Notes: generated by a model from the sequence alone, not told the origin. 60,000 nucleotides of DNA from Symsagittifera roscoffensis (GCF_963678635.1 NC_087067.1:1118001-1178000), one strand, 5' to 3'; counted from the stretch's first letter, positions 1-11,222 are shown. Translations and numbers: made by a program.

Positions 1-2183
1 AAAAGCGGGACTTTCAAATAAAGCGGGGACACTCAAGCTAACCAGAAACAGCTTGAAATCAGACAAAACGCTTTGGTTTAATAAATTGCTGTAAATCAGT
101 CTCAATTATTACAAAACGTTCACAGTTTTTTAAATTTGGTTTTGAGAGCCACAGAGAAAATCGGGTTTCTGATTGTTAAAACGAGATTTGTATTTTTTTT
201 GCTAGGGTGGGTTAAAAATCTGAAAAACAGCCTTGGGAAAACTATCAATGGCCTCATGAAAGTATGACAATGAATTTTAAGCATTTTTCAGGTGAAAGAG
301 TACGTTTCCTATAAAAATTTTCAAGCTTTGTGGAGCTACTAGACCAAACCAAATGTCTGGATCCTTAATCTTCGTTTATCTGTTTTTTTGTTTCCGTATC
401 GGTTAGCTCGTTTCTTTGATCAAAATCAAATTCTTTTTCAAATTATGTGCAGAATATTCGAAGTTCATCAAAAAAAATTTTCCCCTTTAAATGATGAACC
501 TTTTTTTTCATTTTTGGTGAGTGGAGAAAGTACTCGTGTCGAGGTCAGAGACTTATAATCAGACTTTCAATGTGAACTTTCCTGTGTCACCATTCTGAAA
601 ATTAATAGTTTGAACTGGGTATCATAGAGGCGCACAACGTATGGACATAAAAGATTTTGGTCGCAATATTGTGGAAGCTAGTTTCGTTATTCTGGATTTT
701 AGTCATGGTCACCAGCGGATTTAGGGAGGGGGGGGGGGGGGGTTGGGTTCGACCCCCTGACGACCCAAAGCCCCCCCCCCCCTTTGTGCTAATTTGAAAA
801 AAAGATTTTTGGCTGACGGACTCTAAAGTTTTTCTAAGGCGCCTTGGGCGCTAATATTTTCTAATTTTGAGGAGAATTGTTAATTTTCAAATAATTGAAT
901 GTCGTAAAGAAATAAATTTCCAATAGTCTAGACGTAGCGGCGCCGGCCGCACAAGTTGCGCCGGTAGAATCTCGGACATGTTGTCGATGGCACCGATCAC
1001 GAATTGAATTTGAGTCGCGACAGTCTTTAATTGCTAAACATTTGGTCGCAATAAATTATGTTATAAAACCACGACCTGCTCGGTCTAGACAAGAGTATGA
1101 CGGCATTGACAATTTCCTCATTCGATCCAAAAAAGACATGAGAGAAAAAATGTGCAAGGTCTGGTCTTCCATCTAATCCAGTTCACAGTTGTGAACCCAA
1201 TTCACCGTTTCTGTTCACTGTCTGAAGTTAGTGAGATTGAGCTGTGAAATAATTATTTGTTCATTTGTGACGTAAGTGAGTATGATAGTTCAACTATGGT
1301 AGCACAATTCTCCTAATATGTTAACTGCGAATTGTCTCAAGAAAAAAACAATAACTAAAACCACCTGATGATTGGAAGGAATTGCGTCTCTTTTCAAGTT
1401 ACCACTCCCTCATAAAATTTCCTAAGAAATACCCAAAATTTGTTCATACGGCAATTTGCATTGAATTAATTTTTTCACTTGTTCGTACTGACAAATTTAA
1501 TAAGAATTGAAACAGCAAAAATCAATTTCAAAAACCTTAGGTAAGAATTTTTAACAAACGGGAGAGGGTTGGAATTGTAAAACAAACGGAACAACAACTT
1601 TTGTTTAAAAAAATAACCTGGACAAGGAAAACCCCTCCCATAACTCCTATATTCTCTTGTATTGAGTTTTGTATTGGTAGGTTAAAATGTTTCTGTATGG
1701 ATTTATATCTGTGTTTAAATTATTATTATTTTTTAAAAAGTATTTGACGAAATGGCTCAAGTAATTGATAGTCAAACGAGCCCTCTAAACCAAAATTTCA
1801 AAAATTATTATCATGAATGGAGACTTCTTCTCCTTCAACCGCTCTATCCTTTTCGTCATCTCAAAATTGATTGTCAACAATGCAATGAGTACGTTGTTTA
1901 GGAAAATTTAAGAAGTTGTATCAGAACAGAACAGACACAGAGAGATTGAGAAAAGAATGAAATAATTGATCGAAAACGGGCCTTCCGAGTATAACTGTAT
2001 AATTGCTAGTTCTCTAAGCAGTGGAAATAGGCGGGACAGCCGCTTTGACTGGAACCCTCAAAAAGGCTGGATAGAAATCAGTAGATAAAGTTATAATTTG
2101 CAAGAAGCCAACTGTTGTTTAAGTGATTGTCAGGGAATCATTTTGAAATAGATCGAAACTTTTTTAGCTGCTCCACCCTGCAG
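1..2183. other. AT-rich non-coding stretch
   Basis: No convincing gene is visible. A GC-richer patch at about 930-1180 (CGGCGCCGGCCGC) has short open frames on both strands that look faintly protein-like, so it may be old retroelement coding debris; nothing in it is recognisable. The G/C homopolymer structure at 712-790 is listed separately. Confidence 0.5.
712..790. repeat. Poly-G/poly-C foldback, probable TE end
   Basis: A run of 15 G (728-742) is followed by GGGTTCGACCCCCTGACGAC and a run of 12 C (771-782), so the segment can fold back on itself. The start CAGCGGATTTAGGGAGG resembles CAGGGGCGGATCTA, seen at 38421, 40242 and 43867, and the mirror CCTAAATCCGCCCCTG at 52911. The segment after the G run also resembles 36330-36410. 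This points to a dispersed TIR-type element family with a GC-rich end; the homopolymers are prone to assembly error. Confidence 0.5.
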
Positions 2184-2404
2184 TTTTTGTTCCGACCATT
2201 TGAAAAATAGGGAGGAATTTTTTTGTTTTCCACCCAAAATCAGCTATCACAAATAATCATTCGAGAAAGTTGGACATCGAAAAATTTTGAAAAACTTCTG
2301 TCAATTTTCTGAGAAAAAAAAAGTTTACAATTTTTGATTTTCCGTCTAAATTTGCGTGTGTAAAGCGAGCAAGCACTCTTATTTTTGCGTAATTTAGGCC
2401 ATTC
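2184..2404 (-). mobile_element. Dispersed TE copy, minus strand, cut by gap
   Basis: The reverse complement matches 55860-56003: both share the block with GATTATTTGTG and end in GGTCGGAACAAAAA. The copy stops at the N gap, so its other end is unknown. No coding is seen. It belongs to the family also contained in each 1.82-kb array unit. Confidence 0.6.
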
Positions 2405-2604
2405 NNNNNNNNNNNNNNNNNNNNNNNNNNNNNNNNNNNNNNNNNNNNNNNNNNNNNNNNNNNNNNNNNNNNNNNNNNNNNNNNNNNNNNNNNNNNNNNN
2501 NNNNNNNNNNNNNNNNNNNNNNNNNNNNNNNNNNNNNNNNNNNNNNNNNNNNNNNNNNNNNNNNNNNNNNNNNNNNNNNNNNNNNNNNNNNNNNNNNNNN
2601 NNNN
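2405..2604. other. Assembly gap, exactly 200 N
   Basis: The gap has the same length as the one at 37588-37787, so the size is a placeholder. It sits between a dispersed TE copy and a retroelement fragment. Confidence 0.98.
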
Positions 2605-2638
2605 AAGCGGGCTGGCCGCCCGATTTAATTTTGGAACG

Positions 2639-3766
2639 TTGGAGACCAGAATTCTGCGGGATGTGTTCATTGTGAACATAAACAATGGAGAGGCCCAAAA
2701 TGAGCTATGCCGATCGACTAAGACACCAGAGGAGGTGTACCGTATTGCACTTTCATACGAACGTGGATACAAATATGCTAAATCATACGGATCGGCAACC
2801 GAGGGAGCAACAACTAGTGGCAACACGGGTGGAAATGGAGCGTTTCAGATCAAAACGGAACCGGTGGCAACAATCCGAGGATGATACCAAAACAATCGAC
2901 AGCGCGGCCGTGGATCGTTCAGAGGACAAGCAGAGATGAGAAGGGGAGTTTCTAGAAGATGCTATAATTGTGACCAACCCAACTTTACTCCGGAACACCT
3001 TACGGAATGTCCAGCCAAAAATGCGACGTATAATTTCTGCCGCAAGACGGGACATTACGAGAGAACTTGTCGGGGAAAGCGGATTAATCGGGGAAGACCG
3101 GCAGTGGGACTAATCCGAAATCAGGAGGATATGGAAGCTAGTGAAATAGGCGACGCTGAGGATACTTATTCGCAACATGAGAATTCAGTTGGCTGGGTTA
3201 ACACACCGGTAAAGAAGCAACGATCGTGGGATTCGGACAGCTCAGGAGATAATGTTGTCATGGCTATCAAATCTCGGAGAGAGACTGAAATGAAAGTGGC
3301 CGGCGCTCGACTACCAATTAAGGTAAATGGGAAGCAAACGAATGTCTGGATAGATAGTGGATCACCGATTTCAATATTTACCATTGGAGAACTAAAACGG
3401 ACGTTGGGCACCGCAGGCGTGAACGTGAAGGCGCCAGCACCGGAGGACGACAAATTCAGAGATTACGGAAACAATCCTTTACGGCTATTAGGAACGATGA
3501 ACGTCTCGTTAGAAACGAAGGGATGGGTGACTAACGCGAATATCAGAGTAATCGTAGGAAGCAGACCGTCGATTATTGGGAGAGAACTGATGCCAAATCT
3601 GGGATTGCAGATAGTTCAGAAGGCACCGGAGGAGAACGTGATGTCGGTGCAGGGAGAACAACTTGAGGCCGAAGCAACAGAGGAGGAGGACTCATTAGAC
3701 CCCTGGCAGATTTATTTCAGTAAGCAATTTAAAAACCTTTTTACCAGAGTCGGGAAAATAAATTAA
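2639..3766 (+). pseudogene. gag C-terminus with zinc knuckles and aspartyl protease
   Basis: One reading frame runs the whole way with a single in-frame TGA at 2882-2884. Before the stop lies a gag C-terminal segment; after it an RG-rich stretch and a knuckle region starting at 2960. The first knuckle is C-X2-C-X8-H-X3-C, spaced unlike the usual C-X2-C-X4-H-X4-C; the second keeps C-X4-H-X4-C but the expected leading Cys reads Tyr. The protease has the WIDSGSP motif with the catalytic Asp at 3353, followed by IIGRELMPNLGL, typical of retropepsin C-termini. The frame closes at 3764-3766 and the polyprotein resumes one frame off. Ty3/gypsy assignment is firm at the domain level; the copy is inactive. 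Confidence 0.85.
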
Positions 3767-3776
3767 GAATTATAAA

Positions 3777-3971
3777 GTGCATGCGGATTTTTTCGAAACT
3801 TTAACGCCGATTCAACAAAAAGGACGGAGAGTTCCCATCACATTGCACGATAAGGTCGATAAGGAAATCAATAAAATTTTTCACACAAGATTGCTCGTAT
3901 CAAGGCAAAACCTTGAACTTTCCGACTGTTTTATAAGTTCTATGATGCAGCGTTCGCTTTATAAGATTTGA
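3777..3971 (+). pseudogene. Linker and extreme N-terminus of reverse transcriptase
   Basis: After a frameshift near 3766 the open frame reads KVHADFFE...TPIQQKGRRVPI...DKVDKEI, the segment leading into the gypsy-type RT fingers. No RT catalytic motif follows; homology ends around 3890, so this is the truncation point. The last residues are likely unrelated sequence. Confidence 0.7.
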
Positions 3972-4049
3972 TGAACTTTTCAAACAAAAATGATTTTCTT
4001 TAAACTTGAAACTTTTTTGAAAAATTAAACCATATAAAGAAAAACGCGA

Positions 4050-4262
4050 TGCTCCTAGTAACATACAAAGTATGGCAAATAGTCTGCTTCAGCCATCTTG
4101 AAATGATTTCAAAGACGGATTAAATCTCCGCTGACGCGTTACTAGCGCAAAATATATCGCGCAAGAATTGTCCCAAATTGGCCACAACGGCAATTTTTAA
4201 AGCACCACAACTGTACCAAAAATTACAGAAAAATATCTCTCAAAATCTGATCTCAGGACAAC
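4050..4262 (+). repeat. Dispersed repeat, mate at 52310-52570
   Basis: This stretch aligns by eye with the reverse complement of 52310-52570. Shared landmarks include GCTCCT.GTAAC, TGGCAAATA, CA.CCAT.TTG, GGATT.AATCTCCGCT.ACGCG and GGCCA..A.GGC. It has no open frame and no clear termini. Confidence 0.6.
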
Positions 4263-4296
4263 AATACATTTCAGATAAAAAAAAACTTATGTCAAA

Positions 4297-5233
4297 AATT
4301 GCTAGTTAGAAAGTCGAATTTTTTCTGAAGAAAAAAAATCACGCTGAGCACAAATATTCTGTCAAAAATCTCTTCTTTGGTAACCAAACCGACAAAATTA
4401 GTAGAAAATTTAGATTGCAACAAAAACAGGTCCCGACTGGAAGTGTAAAACAAAGCATTTTTCGTCTCAACAGAGCTTATTACCACTGAGCGGAAGAAAA
4501 AAATGGGAAATCTGAAAAAAATGTATCTTTGTCGAGATTTATTTCAAAAGGATTTTTTAAGCAAGGTAAGCTAATTGAATGCCAATTGACCCTTGCAACA
4601 GCACTCTAAAGCGGTAAGAGAGCCGACAAAACCTGAGCAGATAGACGCAGAATCAAAAAACTTTAAGCCATAAAAAACTTAAAAATCCTAACAAAAATTG
4701 TTTCAATCCAACAAGAAATAGATAACAACCTTCGTATGATCATTAAACTACTCAAAATGAGGCCGCTGAGCTTAAGTAACCTTAATCAACAACTCCTTCC
4801 AACTCAAACAAAAGAAAAAAAAACAAAAAAAAACTAAAAAACTGAAATATTGAAATCGAAGTTGTTAAATAGATAACAACCAATTTTTTTTTACAAAATG
4901 ATCAATACTGGTATTAAAAAATCCAGAAGTATCAAAAATTGAACTTGTCTGTTAGGTCACAAAAAAACCAATTCACCATTTTTAGTCAGCTCTAAAAAAG
5001 AGACCATCACTATTGTTAGTCATCCTTAAACAAATATATAAAAGGAAAAGTAGTCTACCACACGATTACAACAACCTTGCTTATCGCAAGTAGTCATCTA
5101 TCTACTTAAATTAGACTAGAGGGCATTGAAACAACACAAAGTGTTGAGAAAGTTATTGAAAACTATCCAACAAAATGCTCAAAAAGTCATCAACTCCAGT
5201 TCACGCAACGACAGTCAGAATTGAAAACAGCAT
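4297..5233 (+). repeat. 0.94-kb direct duplication, copy A
   Basis: Nearly identical to 6633-7571; I see one substitution (ATCACGC versus ATCAAGC) and a few one-base indels in A runs. It starts AATTGCTAGTTAG and ends GAAAACAGCAT. No terminal inverted repeat or domain-bearing ORF is visible. It includes TATATAAAAG (5035-5044), which looks like a TATA box, upstream of an AC-rich segment. The 64-codon minus-strand frame within it is not convincing as a gene. Confidence 0.9.
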
Positions 5234-6632
5234 GACGCTCAACAAGTAGCAGAGAAACATGGTTATAACTGGAACAAAAAGAACGAACAAAAAACCAGAA
5301 AAGGGAATTTTTCTCAATTTTAAAATTTGTTTGAAATTTTCTAAAGTGAGTCATCATGAGAATGATTTTGAGAGTTCAAAAACTTATCCACTTTCGTCAA
5401 TCTCAACGATAACACCAAGCGTTTTTAGGCAAAAAAACATTGAGTCAACAGGCGACAAAATTTAAACCGACACCCATTAAGCTGAAAATCAACAATTACT
5501 TTAAAAAACATTATAGGAAAAATAGTTTCTACCGGCCACGTAGTATACACCGAAGCTATATAGGTAGTTCAAGTCAACAACCATGAAGTCTTCAAATTAT
5601 CAGCAAAAACAAAATCAAAATTCTATAATTGTACATACAATTGTCAGACTTCTAGGTTTTTGTTTACCAAGTTAAGTGTTGGTAGCCAGTAGTTAAAACA
5701 AGCTTTCAAGCAATTGAGCATGTCAGCAGCACAGCAGTTTAAAAGGTTTGAAAGGTTTAAAAAAAAGTTTAAAAGTTTTTTTTTGTTTTCAGCAATCTTT
5801 TGTTTGAAAAAACTATGTTTTCCGATTCATAGGTCGAAATTTATAGTTTTATTCATTTTGTCATATTAATCAAAACCAGCACGGTAATACTATTTGATAA
5901 AATCTGGAAATTAACGTCTTCAAAAAATAGTTTAAAATGACTTTGGGAGCTCTCTACAAAATCCTTGCTTTGAACTTTTAAAACTCAAAGTAATAATTAT
6001 TGTGTATTTTTTGAGAAGGGGTTTTTGAAAGCAAACCACAAGTTCTTTGCCCTCAAAATCAGCAACTTTTGGCCAACAGGAAAGTATTTCTGAAAGAATT
6101 TGAGGTTGGTTGGCCAAAAAATATGTCAAAAAAGACCCTTAGTCTAAAGAAGAGATGGTATTGAGGAAGGAAATGGCGTGCACCTCTCTTCCTTTCTTCT
6201 AATGCTCCCTAATAATAAAACAGCACTAAATTATCCTTCAATTTGCACAGTTTCTTCAAACTTTTCAAAATAATTTATCATCAAATTGTCATCAAATTAT
6301 CATTTTTCAGCTCAAATTAATTCAAACTATGATAGCGACTTTCAAATTTTCTGGTCCTGCCAATAATAGTGGCCCGACATTCATATCTTCATAGATTGGA
6401 GACATTTGTGACCATACATCCTTGGTCATACACGCATGGTCATACATTGGTGACCTGTCTTGAGGCTGGGCTCACTGGCGGTGGTTTGGCAGTGCTGAAG
6501 ATGCTCTTCTTTAGACTATTCATCAGAATAGACTGACTCGCTCTAATTTCAGTCAGAGTTTTCTCCGGCCCCTGATTGGTTCACAACGAAAAGAAGCGAG
6601 ACATAATTGCAGTAGTATATATATATATACAT
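5234..6632. other. AT-rich stretch without a gene
   Basis: No domain-bearing frame is seen. The segment around 5520-5580 (TAGTTTCTACCGGCCACGTAG) loosely echoes the TATA-region layout of copy A. A TA microsatellite lies at 6613-6628, immediately before copy B. Confidence 0.5.
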
Positions 6633-7571
6633 AATTGCTAGTTAGAAAGTCGAATTTTTTCTGAAGAAAAAAAATCAAGCTGAGCACAAATATTCTGTCA
6701 AAAATCTCTTCTTTGGTAACCAAACCGACAAAATTAGTAGAAAATTTAGATTGCAACAAAAACAGGTCCCGACTGGAAGTGTAAAACAAAGCATTTTTCG
6801 TCTCAACAGAGCTTATTACCACTGAGCGGAAGAAAAAAATGGGAAATCTGAAAAAAATGTATCTTTGTCGAGATTTATTTCAAAAGGATTTTTTAAGCAA
6901 GGTAAGCTAATTGAATGCCAATTGACCCTTGCAACAGCACTCTAAAGCGGTAAGAGAGCCGACAAAACCTGAGCAGATAGACGCAGAATCAAAAAACTTT
7001 AAGCCATAAAAAACTTAAAAATCCTAACAAAAATTGTTTCAATCCAACAAGAAATAGATAACAACCTTCGTATGATCATTAAACTACTCAAAATGAGGCC
7101 GCTGAGCTTAAGTAACCTTAATCAACAACTCCTTCCAACTCAAACAAAAGAAAAAAAAAACAAAAAAAAACTAAAAAACTGAAATATTGAAATCGAAGTT
7201 GTTAAATAGATAACAACCAATTTTTTTTTACAAAATGATCAATACTGGTATTAAAAAATCCAGAAGTATCAAAAATTGAACTTGTCTGTTAGGTCACAAA
7301 AAAAACCAATTCACCATTTTTAGTCAGCTCTAAAAAAGAGACCATCACTATTGTTAGTCATCCTTAAACAAATATATAAAAGGAAAAGTAGTCTACCACA
7401 CGATTACAACAACCTTGCTTATCGCAAGTAGTCATCTATCTACTTAAATTAGACTAGAGGGCATTGAAACAACACAAAGTGTTGAGAAAGTTATTGAAAA
7501 CTATCCAACAAAATGCTCAAAAAGTCATCAACTCCAGTTCACGCAACGACAGTCAGAATTGAAAACAGCAT
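6633..7571 (+). repeat. 0.94-kb direct duplication, copy B
   Basis: Near-identical partner of 4297-5233. It is flanked on the left by a (TA)n run ending at about 6628 and on the right by TATATATCGC, so it may have inserted into a TA-rich target; the flanks of copy A show no such pattern. The TATATAAAAG motif recurs at about 7375. Confidence 0.9.
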
Positions 7572-7970
7572 ATATATCGCATAAAACATTTATGAAAAGA
7601 TTTCGGTGATGTGCTTGATTTTTTTCATTGTTTTTACCAAAAAATAGCAATTTAAATGATTTTCATTTTATGTAATTTTTTTGGAAGCGTAAAGCTGAAT
7701 GATTATTGCATGACTGTTTACTATGGCTTAAGGCACATTCCAAAAAACTTTATAGTTAAAAGTCATTAATAAAAAGTTAAGTAAAAGATTGATGCTGCTT
7801 TTTGCATCAAAATTTCAGCTATTCGTTTATAAATGAGTTGTTGCATTGCAGTTATTTGTTTCCGAAAACAACTAAATTAGGCAATAAAAAATGAAAAAGA
7901 TAAATTGTTTTCATTTTGAAATTTTATTATGGATATTTGTAATTTATTTTTTCAATCAGGTTAAATGGTT
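7572..7970. other. Stretch without visible features
   Basis: AT-rich; no ORF, repeat or RNA gene recognised. It could hold the 3' UTR of the minus-strand gene that ends at 7971. Confidence 0.4.
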
Positions 7971-8768
7971 TTAAGACTGCAAACTTGCCTGTCGAAACTG
8001 TAGAATGTCCCTCGGATAAACAGGAATCACACTTGAATCATGGATCGGTGGCTTGTATGGCATAGACCACGCTGTGGGCACGAATATAGGTTTCAAACTG
8101 GAATCATGGCTCTTTTGATTAGGCGTTAGGTCAACTTCAGGTATAGTTGGCGGATGTTGGTTTGTTCTGTTTCCGTTGATTTGATTGGTCGAAAACGGTG
8201 TTGATGATGATGAACTTTGTCTGAAGTTATATCTTCTTAGAGGAACTTTTGGACAAATAGGATCTTGGGTCATGTCATCAGTAATTCGTTTAGATCTTGG
8301 CGTAGTTGAAGGCTTCACTGAGCTAAAAACGCAACTCCGTTTTCAAAAAACTAAATTATAGGCTATAATAGCAGCCCTGAGGTCTCAAAAAAAAGTTGTA
8401 AATTATTGTTACATTTCCAAATTTTTTAGAAAAATTAATTCAATCAATTTGGGTAATCTTAGTCGAAGTGCAGGTAAAAAAAAACAACAAGATATACTCA
8501 TTCGGATTATTTTTTGGCAACAAAATTTTTGGAAAAAAAAACATCAAAAAACAAAAAAAAACAAGATAAATAAAAATCTCAACCTTTTTCTGTCTTCGCT
8601 AAAACTGGAGCTCCTTGAAACCAATTTCTTGCTTCTTGAACTCACTTTTTGTCCAGTCAAACCATAAGTAACACGGGACGAAGCTTTGGGAATATTAGTC
8701 AATTTTAAGTCTGGAACCTCTATTCTGATAACCGGATGATCTCGGCTAGACGTCGTTTCAATCACCAT
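7971..8768 (-). CDS. Candidate two-exon gene, unknown product (178 aa)
   Basis: Model: exon 1 runs 8768 to 8584 from an ATG, intron 8583-8323 (261 bp; donor AAAAG/GTTGAG, acceptor TTTTTAG), exon 2 runs 8322 to 7971. The exons join in phase and give about 178 residues. The product is polar, rich in Ser, Arg, Lys and Pro, with no membrane segment, signal peptide or domain I recognise; residues near the centre (RSKRITDD) are basic and could be a nuclear signal. Support is splice consensus plus codon texture in both exons, not homology. Exons further upstream are possible, and the segment at 9018-9283 could belong to the same transcript only if its stop is spliced out. Confidence 0.45.
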
Positions 8769-9017
8769 TATTCAATTGTATTATGAATTTGTGTGACTAC
8801 ATGTAGTTTTTACTCAAAAAGAGACCATTTAAAAGCAATAGTCGCATAAGCTGTTGATAATCGAGTCAAATGAAAATACGCTGTGCAAAAGATTGAAAAG
8901 ATTTAGATTAAAAACATTTATTTTGAGTATAGCCGAACAAAGCAACACTCGATCAAAAAAAACTCTTTGAGTTGGCATTAAAAGGTTTCAAATGACAGTG
9001 AAAACATAATAACATTC

Positions 9018-9283
9018 TTAATGAACAAAACGGAAAAAACACTTGCTTAAAACTTCAAAAGCGGCGTCAAAATCTGCTACAATATGAAAATTTTGTGGAT
9101 TATACCGACCACCATAAAAGAAAATTTTGATTTCAATTGACCGATGATTATTGACTTTAGCACTTTTCAGTGGTTTGTTCGAGTTTTTTGAACTTTTTAA
9201 ATTCAAACTTGTGCAATTTTGATCCATACAAGTTAAACGAAGTCTGCTCTCATCAGAAGAATGCTTTGAAAGTTTTCCATGAC
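9018..9283 (-). CDS. Candidate terminal exon, unknown product
   Basis: A minus-strand open segment begins just after a T-rich acceptor (TTTTTTGTTAG, exon from 9283) and ends at a stop at 9018. It encodes about 88 residues with DESRLRLTCMDQNC near the start and FFYGGRYNPQNFHIV further on; neither matches a family I know. A possible upstream exon at 9757-9841, with a GTAAGT donor at 9756, would place the 9326-9748 MITE inside the intron, but that exon favours a different phase. Kept as a low-confidence exon. Confidence 0.3.
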
Positions 9284-9325
9284 CTAACAAAAAAAAACAA
9301 GTAACATAAAAATTTGGTTACGACT

Positions 9326-9748
9326 CAAATGGCATAATTCTCAAATGGCATAAAAATAAAAAAATTTCCGAAATGGCATAAATTTGATGCAACTGTTACA
9401 TTGAAAATATCGAGAACAACTTTTTCATGAACAAAGTGAGAAAATTAGTAAAGTTCTCAATTCAAATGTTGATTGGCATTTTATCTTGAAAGTTTTCTAT
9501 GAAAAAGCAAAAAGCATAAGCTTGCGGATTTTGACAAGCCTCTTGTGATCAATTTTACCGACAACTGTCACTTAAAATATGTTTGGAAGCAATTAATTCC
9601 AAATCTCGTTCACATTTTTTCGTTCCTGACTTAATGTTAGAATTGGATGCTTGATACAAAACGTTTGAATTGCTATGATAACTTGAAATTTATGCCATTT
9701 GGGAAAAATTTCTTTTTTTTTATGCCTTTTGGGAATTATGCAACTTGG
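9326..9748. mobile_element. MITE-like element with about 60-bp inverted repeats
   Basis: The left end (9326-9386) has AAATGGCATAA repeated three times. The right end (about 9686-9748) is its inverted copy, with ATGCCATTTGGG, ATGCCTTTTGGG and AATTATGCAACTTGG. The interior has no coding. A target-site duplication is not clear. Confidence 0.65.
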
Positions 9749-9922
9749 GAACTTACCAAAATTTTGAGCATCGGGCTTCGATGCTTTTCAGATGGTGCAA
9801 AGTTTGCTTCATTCTTGCCAGTTATCAAAAACAATAACAGCTGCAAAATGTACAACTTACATAAGGTAAGAATTAGTGAGAAGTTTCTTAATAAAAAAAA
9901 TGATTGCAAAGTTTTTTATTGA

Positions 9923-10784
9923 TATTTTTTGTCGATTTGACTTTTTTTGCTGCGGCGAAGTTTTGGACCCAAATTTTCTAGCCAAAAAAAGTGGAAAATA
10001 CTTGGATCAAAAATAACCATGAAATTTCTGAGCAAGTTGTTAAACGTTGTTTACCTGTTGAGTTTTAACATTATTGATTGTCATAATAAAATATTTGCAA
10101 AAAGTTTAGTTTTATTGTTTTGAAAATTTACCTAATAAAAAACCTACGTGATCTAACAATGGCAACAAGATTACTGAAGACCATCTGACTGTAATTTTGT
10201 AATTTAAGGTAAGCTTTTGCAAAAATTTGAAGAAAAAAAGAATAAAATGTAAAAACTATAAACTAGAGAAAATCATCCTATAAATAACATCAACAAGAAG
10301 TCAATAGTCATTCAAAAACATCATTTCTAGTTGAACATAGAAAAATTTCTTTTGATAAATAAAAAATTGGGAAATTTTTGATTTAGAAAAATATAGAAAA
10401 ACCACTTTTGGTGAGTAGTATATTGGAAAAAACAGGAATACTTTTAACTTTTAAAAGATAGCAATTCAACATTTTGGTAACAGGTTCAAGTTTGAACTTA
10501 TTTAGTTAAAAGAAATTGTCTTAAGAAACGAGTGAGCGTCTTGTGGAAAAGTTTGCCAATAAAATTTTTTTACGCACATTCAAAATTTTGATGTGAAATG
10601 TTTCCGCTAGTCTCACGATGTATCAATTATCTTTTTCAAATCCAGGAATTTTCTCACTTTAAAAGGATTCTCCTGATTTCAGGAGAAGATTGGTTGAAAA
10701 TATATATATTTTTGAATTAAACTCATGATAATTGCTTTGAAGTTAAATGTTTAATTTCTTTTCCTGACTCCTAAAAAACCCCGG
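9923..10784. other. AT-rich stretch without a gene
   Basis: No domain-bearing frame, RNA gene or repeat recognised. It ends at the start of the retroelement block at about 10785. Confidence 0.5.
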
Positions 10785-10923
10785 AACTCTCTAAACCCGG
10801 GATGGATGGAACCAGATCTAAACTAGAATTCATTATTGGATATGATTCTGATATTTTATCTCTATAAAATATTTAATATTAACCAAATCCGATCCATCTA
10901 ACTAACAACCCACTTATTTGCAA

Positions 10924-10951
10924 GTGCTGAAATTACTTGTAATTTCAGCAC
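10924..10951 (+). promoter_or_regulatory. Stem-loop with a compensatory change between copies
   Basis: GTGCTGAAATT pairs perfectly with AATTTCAGCAC (11 bp, 6-nt loop ACTTGT). In the second block (50743-50769) the stem is GTGCTGAAAC/GTTTCAGCAC: a T-A pair became C-G while pairing was kept, with a further G-T wobble inside. Confidence 0.7.
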
Positions 10952-11121
10952 CAGAGAGATTTGAATTTAACTTAGAAAATAGTTACCTCTCCAAGAGAAC
11001 TTTAGCAATCGCAATAAGCCAGTATACTCTAGATCTATTGAGCCTAGCACAGATTAGTTAAACACCCTGAGACTAGTAGATATAAGAGTAAGATTAGGAT
11101 CGGTATTAGACTAAGACGTTG

Positions 11122-11155
11122 CACGAATCTATCCGGCCGAAAATAAGATAGCGTG
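11122..11155 (+). promoter_or_regulatory. Conserved hairpin with CGGCCG palindromic loop
   Basis: CACG pairs with CGTG, and after a 3-nt bulge (AAT) CTATC pairs with GATAG. The 13-nt loop holds the self-complementary hexamer CGGCCG (11134-11139). The hairpin is identical at 50916-50949. Position just upstream of the PBS and the palindromic loop resemble retroviral dimerisation hairpins; that role is inference. Confidence 0.55.
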
Positions 11156-11202
11156 ACGAGCAGACGGTGCACCCTATCCTAAATTATCAGACATAACTCA
11201 TC

Positions 11203-11222
11203 TGGTGCGACCATAAGTCTCG
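11203..11222 (+). promoter_or_regulatory. Possible tRNA primer-binding site
   Basis: TGGTGCGACCATAAGTCTCG starts with TGG two bases after the CA that may end the LTR. Its complement reads like a tRNA 3' end (a T-loop-like TCGAG, then GGTCGC before CCA), best resembling a tRNA-Arg-type acceptor with extra bases. The equivalent place in the second block is degraded. Confidence 0.4.

Larger units (their letters stand above)
2605..3990 (+). mobile_element. Truncated Ty3/gypsy-type retroelement fragment
   Basis: Contains the end of gag, zinc knuckles, an aspartyl protease and the first residues leading into reverse transcriptase, then homology stops near 3890-3990. No LTR is seen on either side: the 5' end is lost in the gap and the 3' end is truncated. 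It is unrelated in base bias to the A/C-rich retroelement at 10.8-21 kb, being GC-richer with a balanced strand. Confidence 0.85.
10785..11200 (+). repeat. LTR/leader block, copy 1
   Basis: Begins AACTCTCTAAACCCGGGATG, recognisably repeated at 50603. The first 300 bases are alignable but clearly diverged with indels. The stretch 11099-11180 is almost identical to 50892-50971. The block ends in CA at 11199-11200 just before a PBS-like TGG, as expected for a 5' LTR. The exact left boundary is uncertain because I see no TG at the start of homology. Confidence 0.65.

Noticed and set aside
4292-4486. Minus-strand ORF repeated in copies A and B
   Set aside because: It recurs only because the DNA is duplicated; low complexity, no motif, and it lies against an A-rich background.
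9757-9866. Small exon near 9.8 kb
   Set aside because: Both strands show acceptor and donor signals (plus 9791-9864, minus about 9841-9757) with protein-like frames, so the strand cannot be decided, and neither join gives a convincing continuation.
11099-11180. Hammerhead ribozyme in the conserved core
   Set aside because: GAAA and TGACGAG-like words occur, but the CTGANGA core is not matched and the stems between them are too short for any hammerhead topology.
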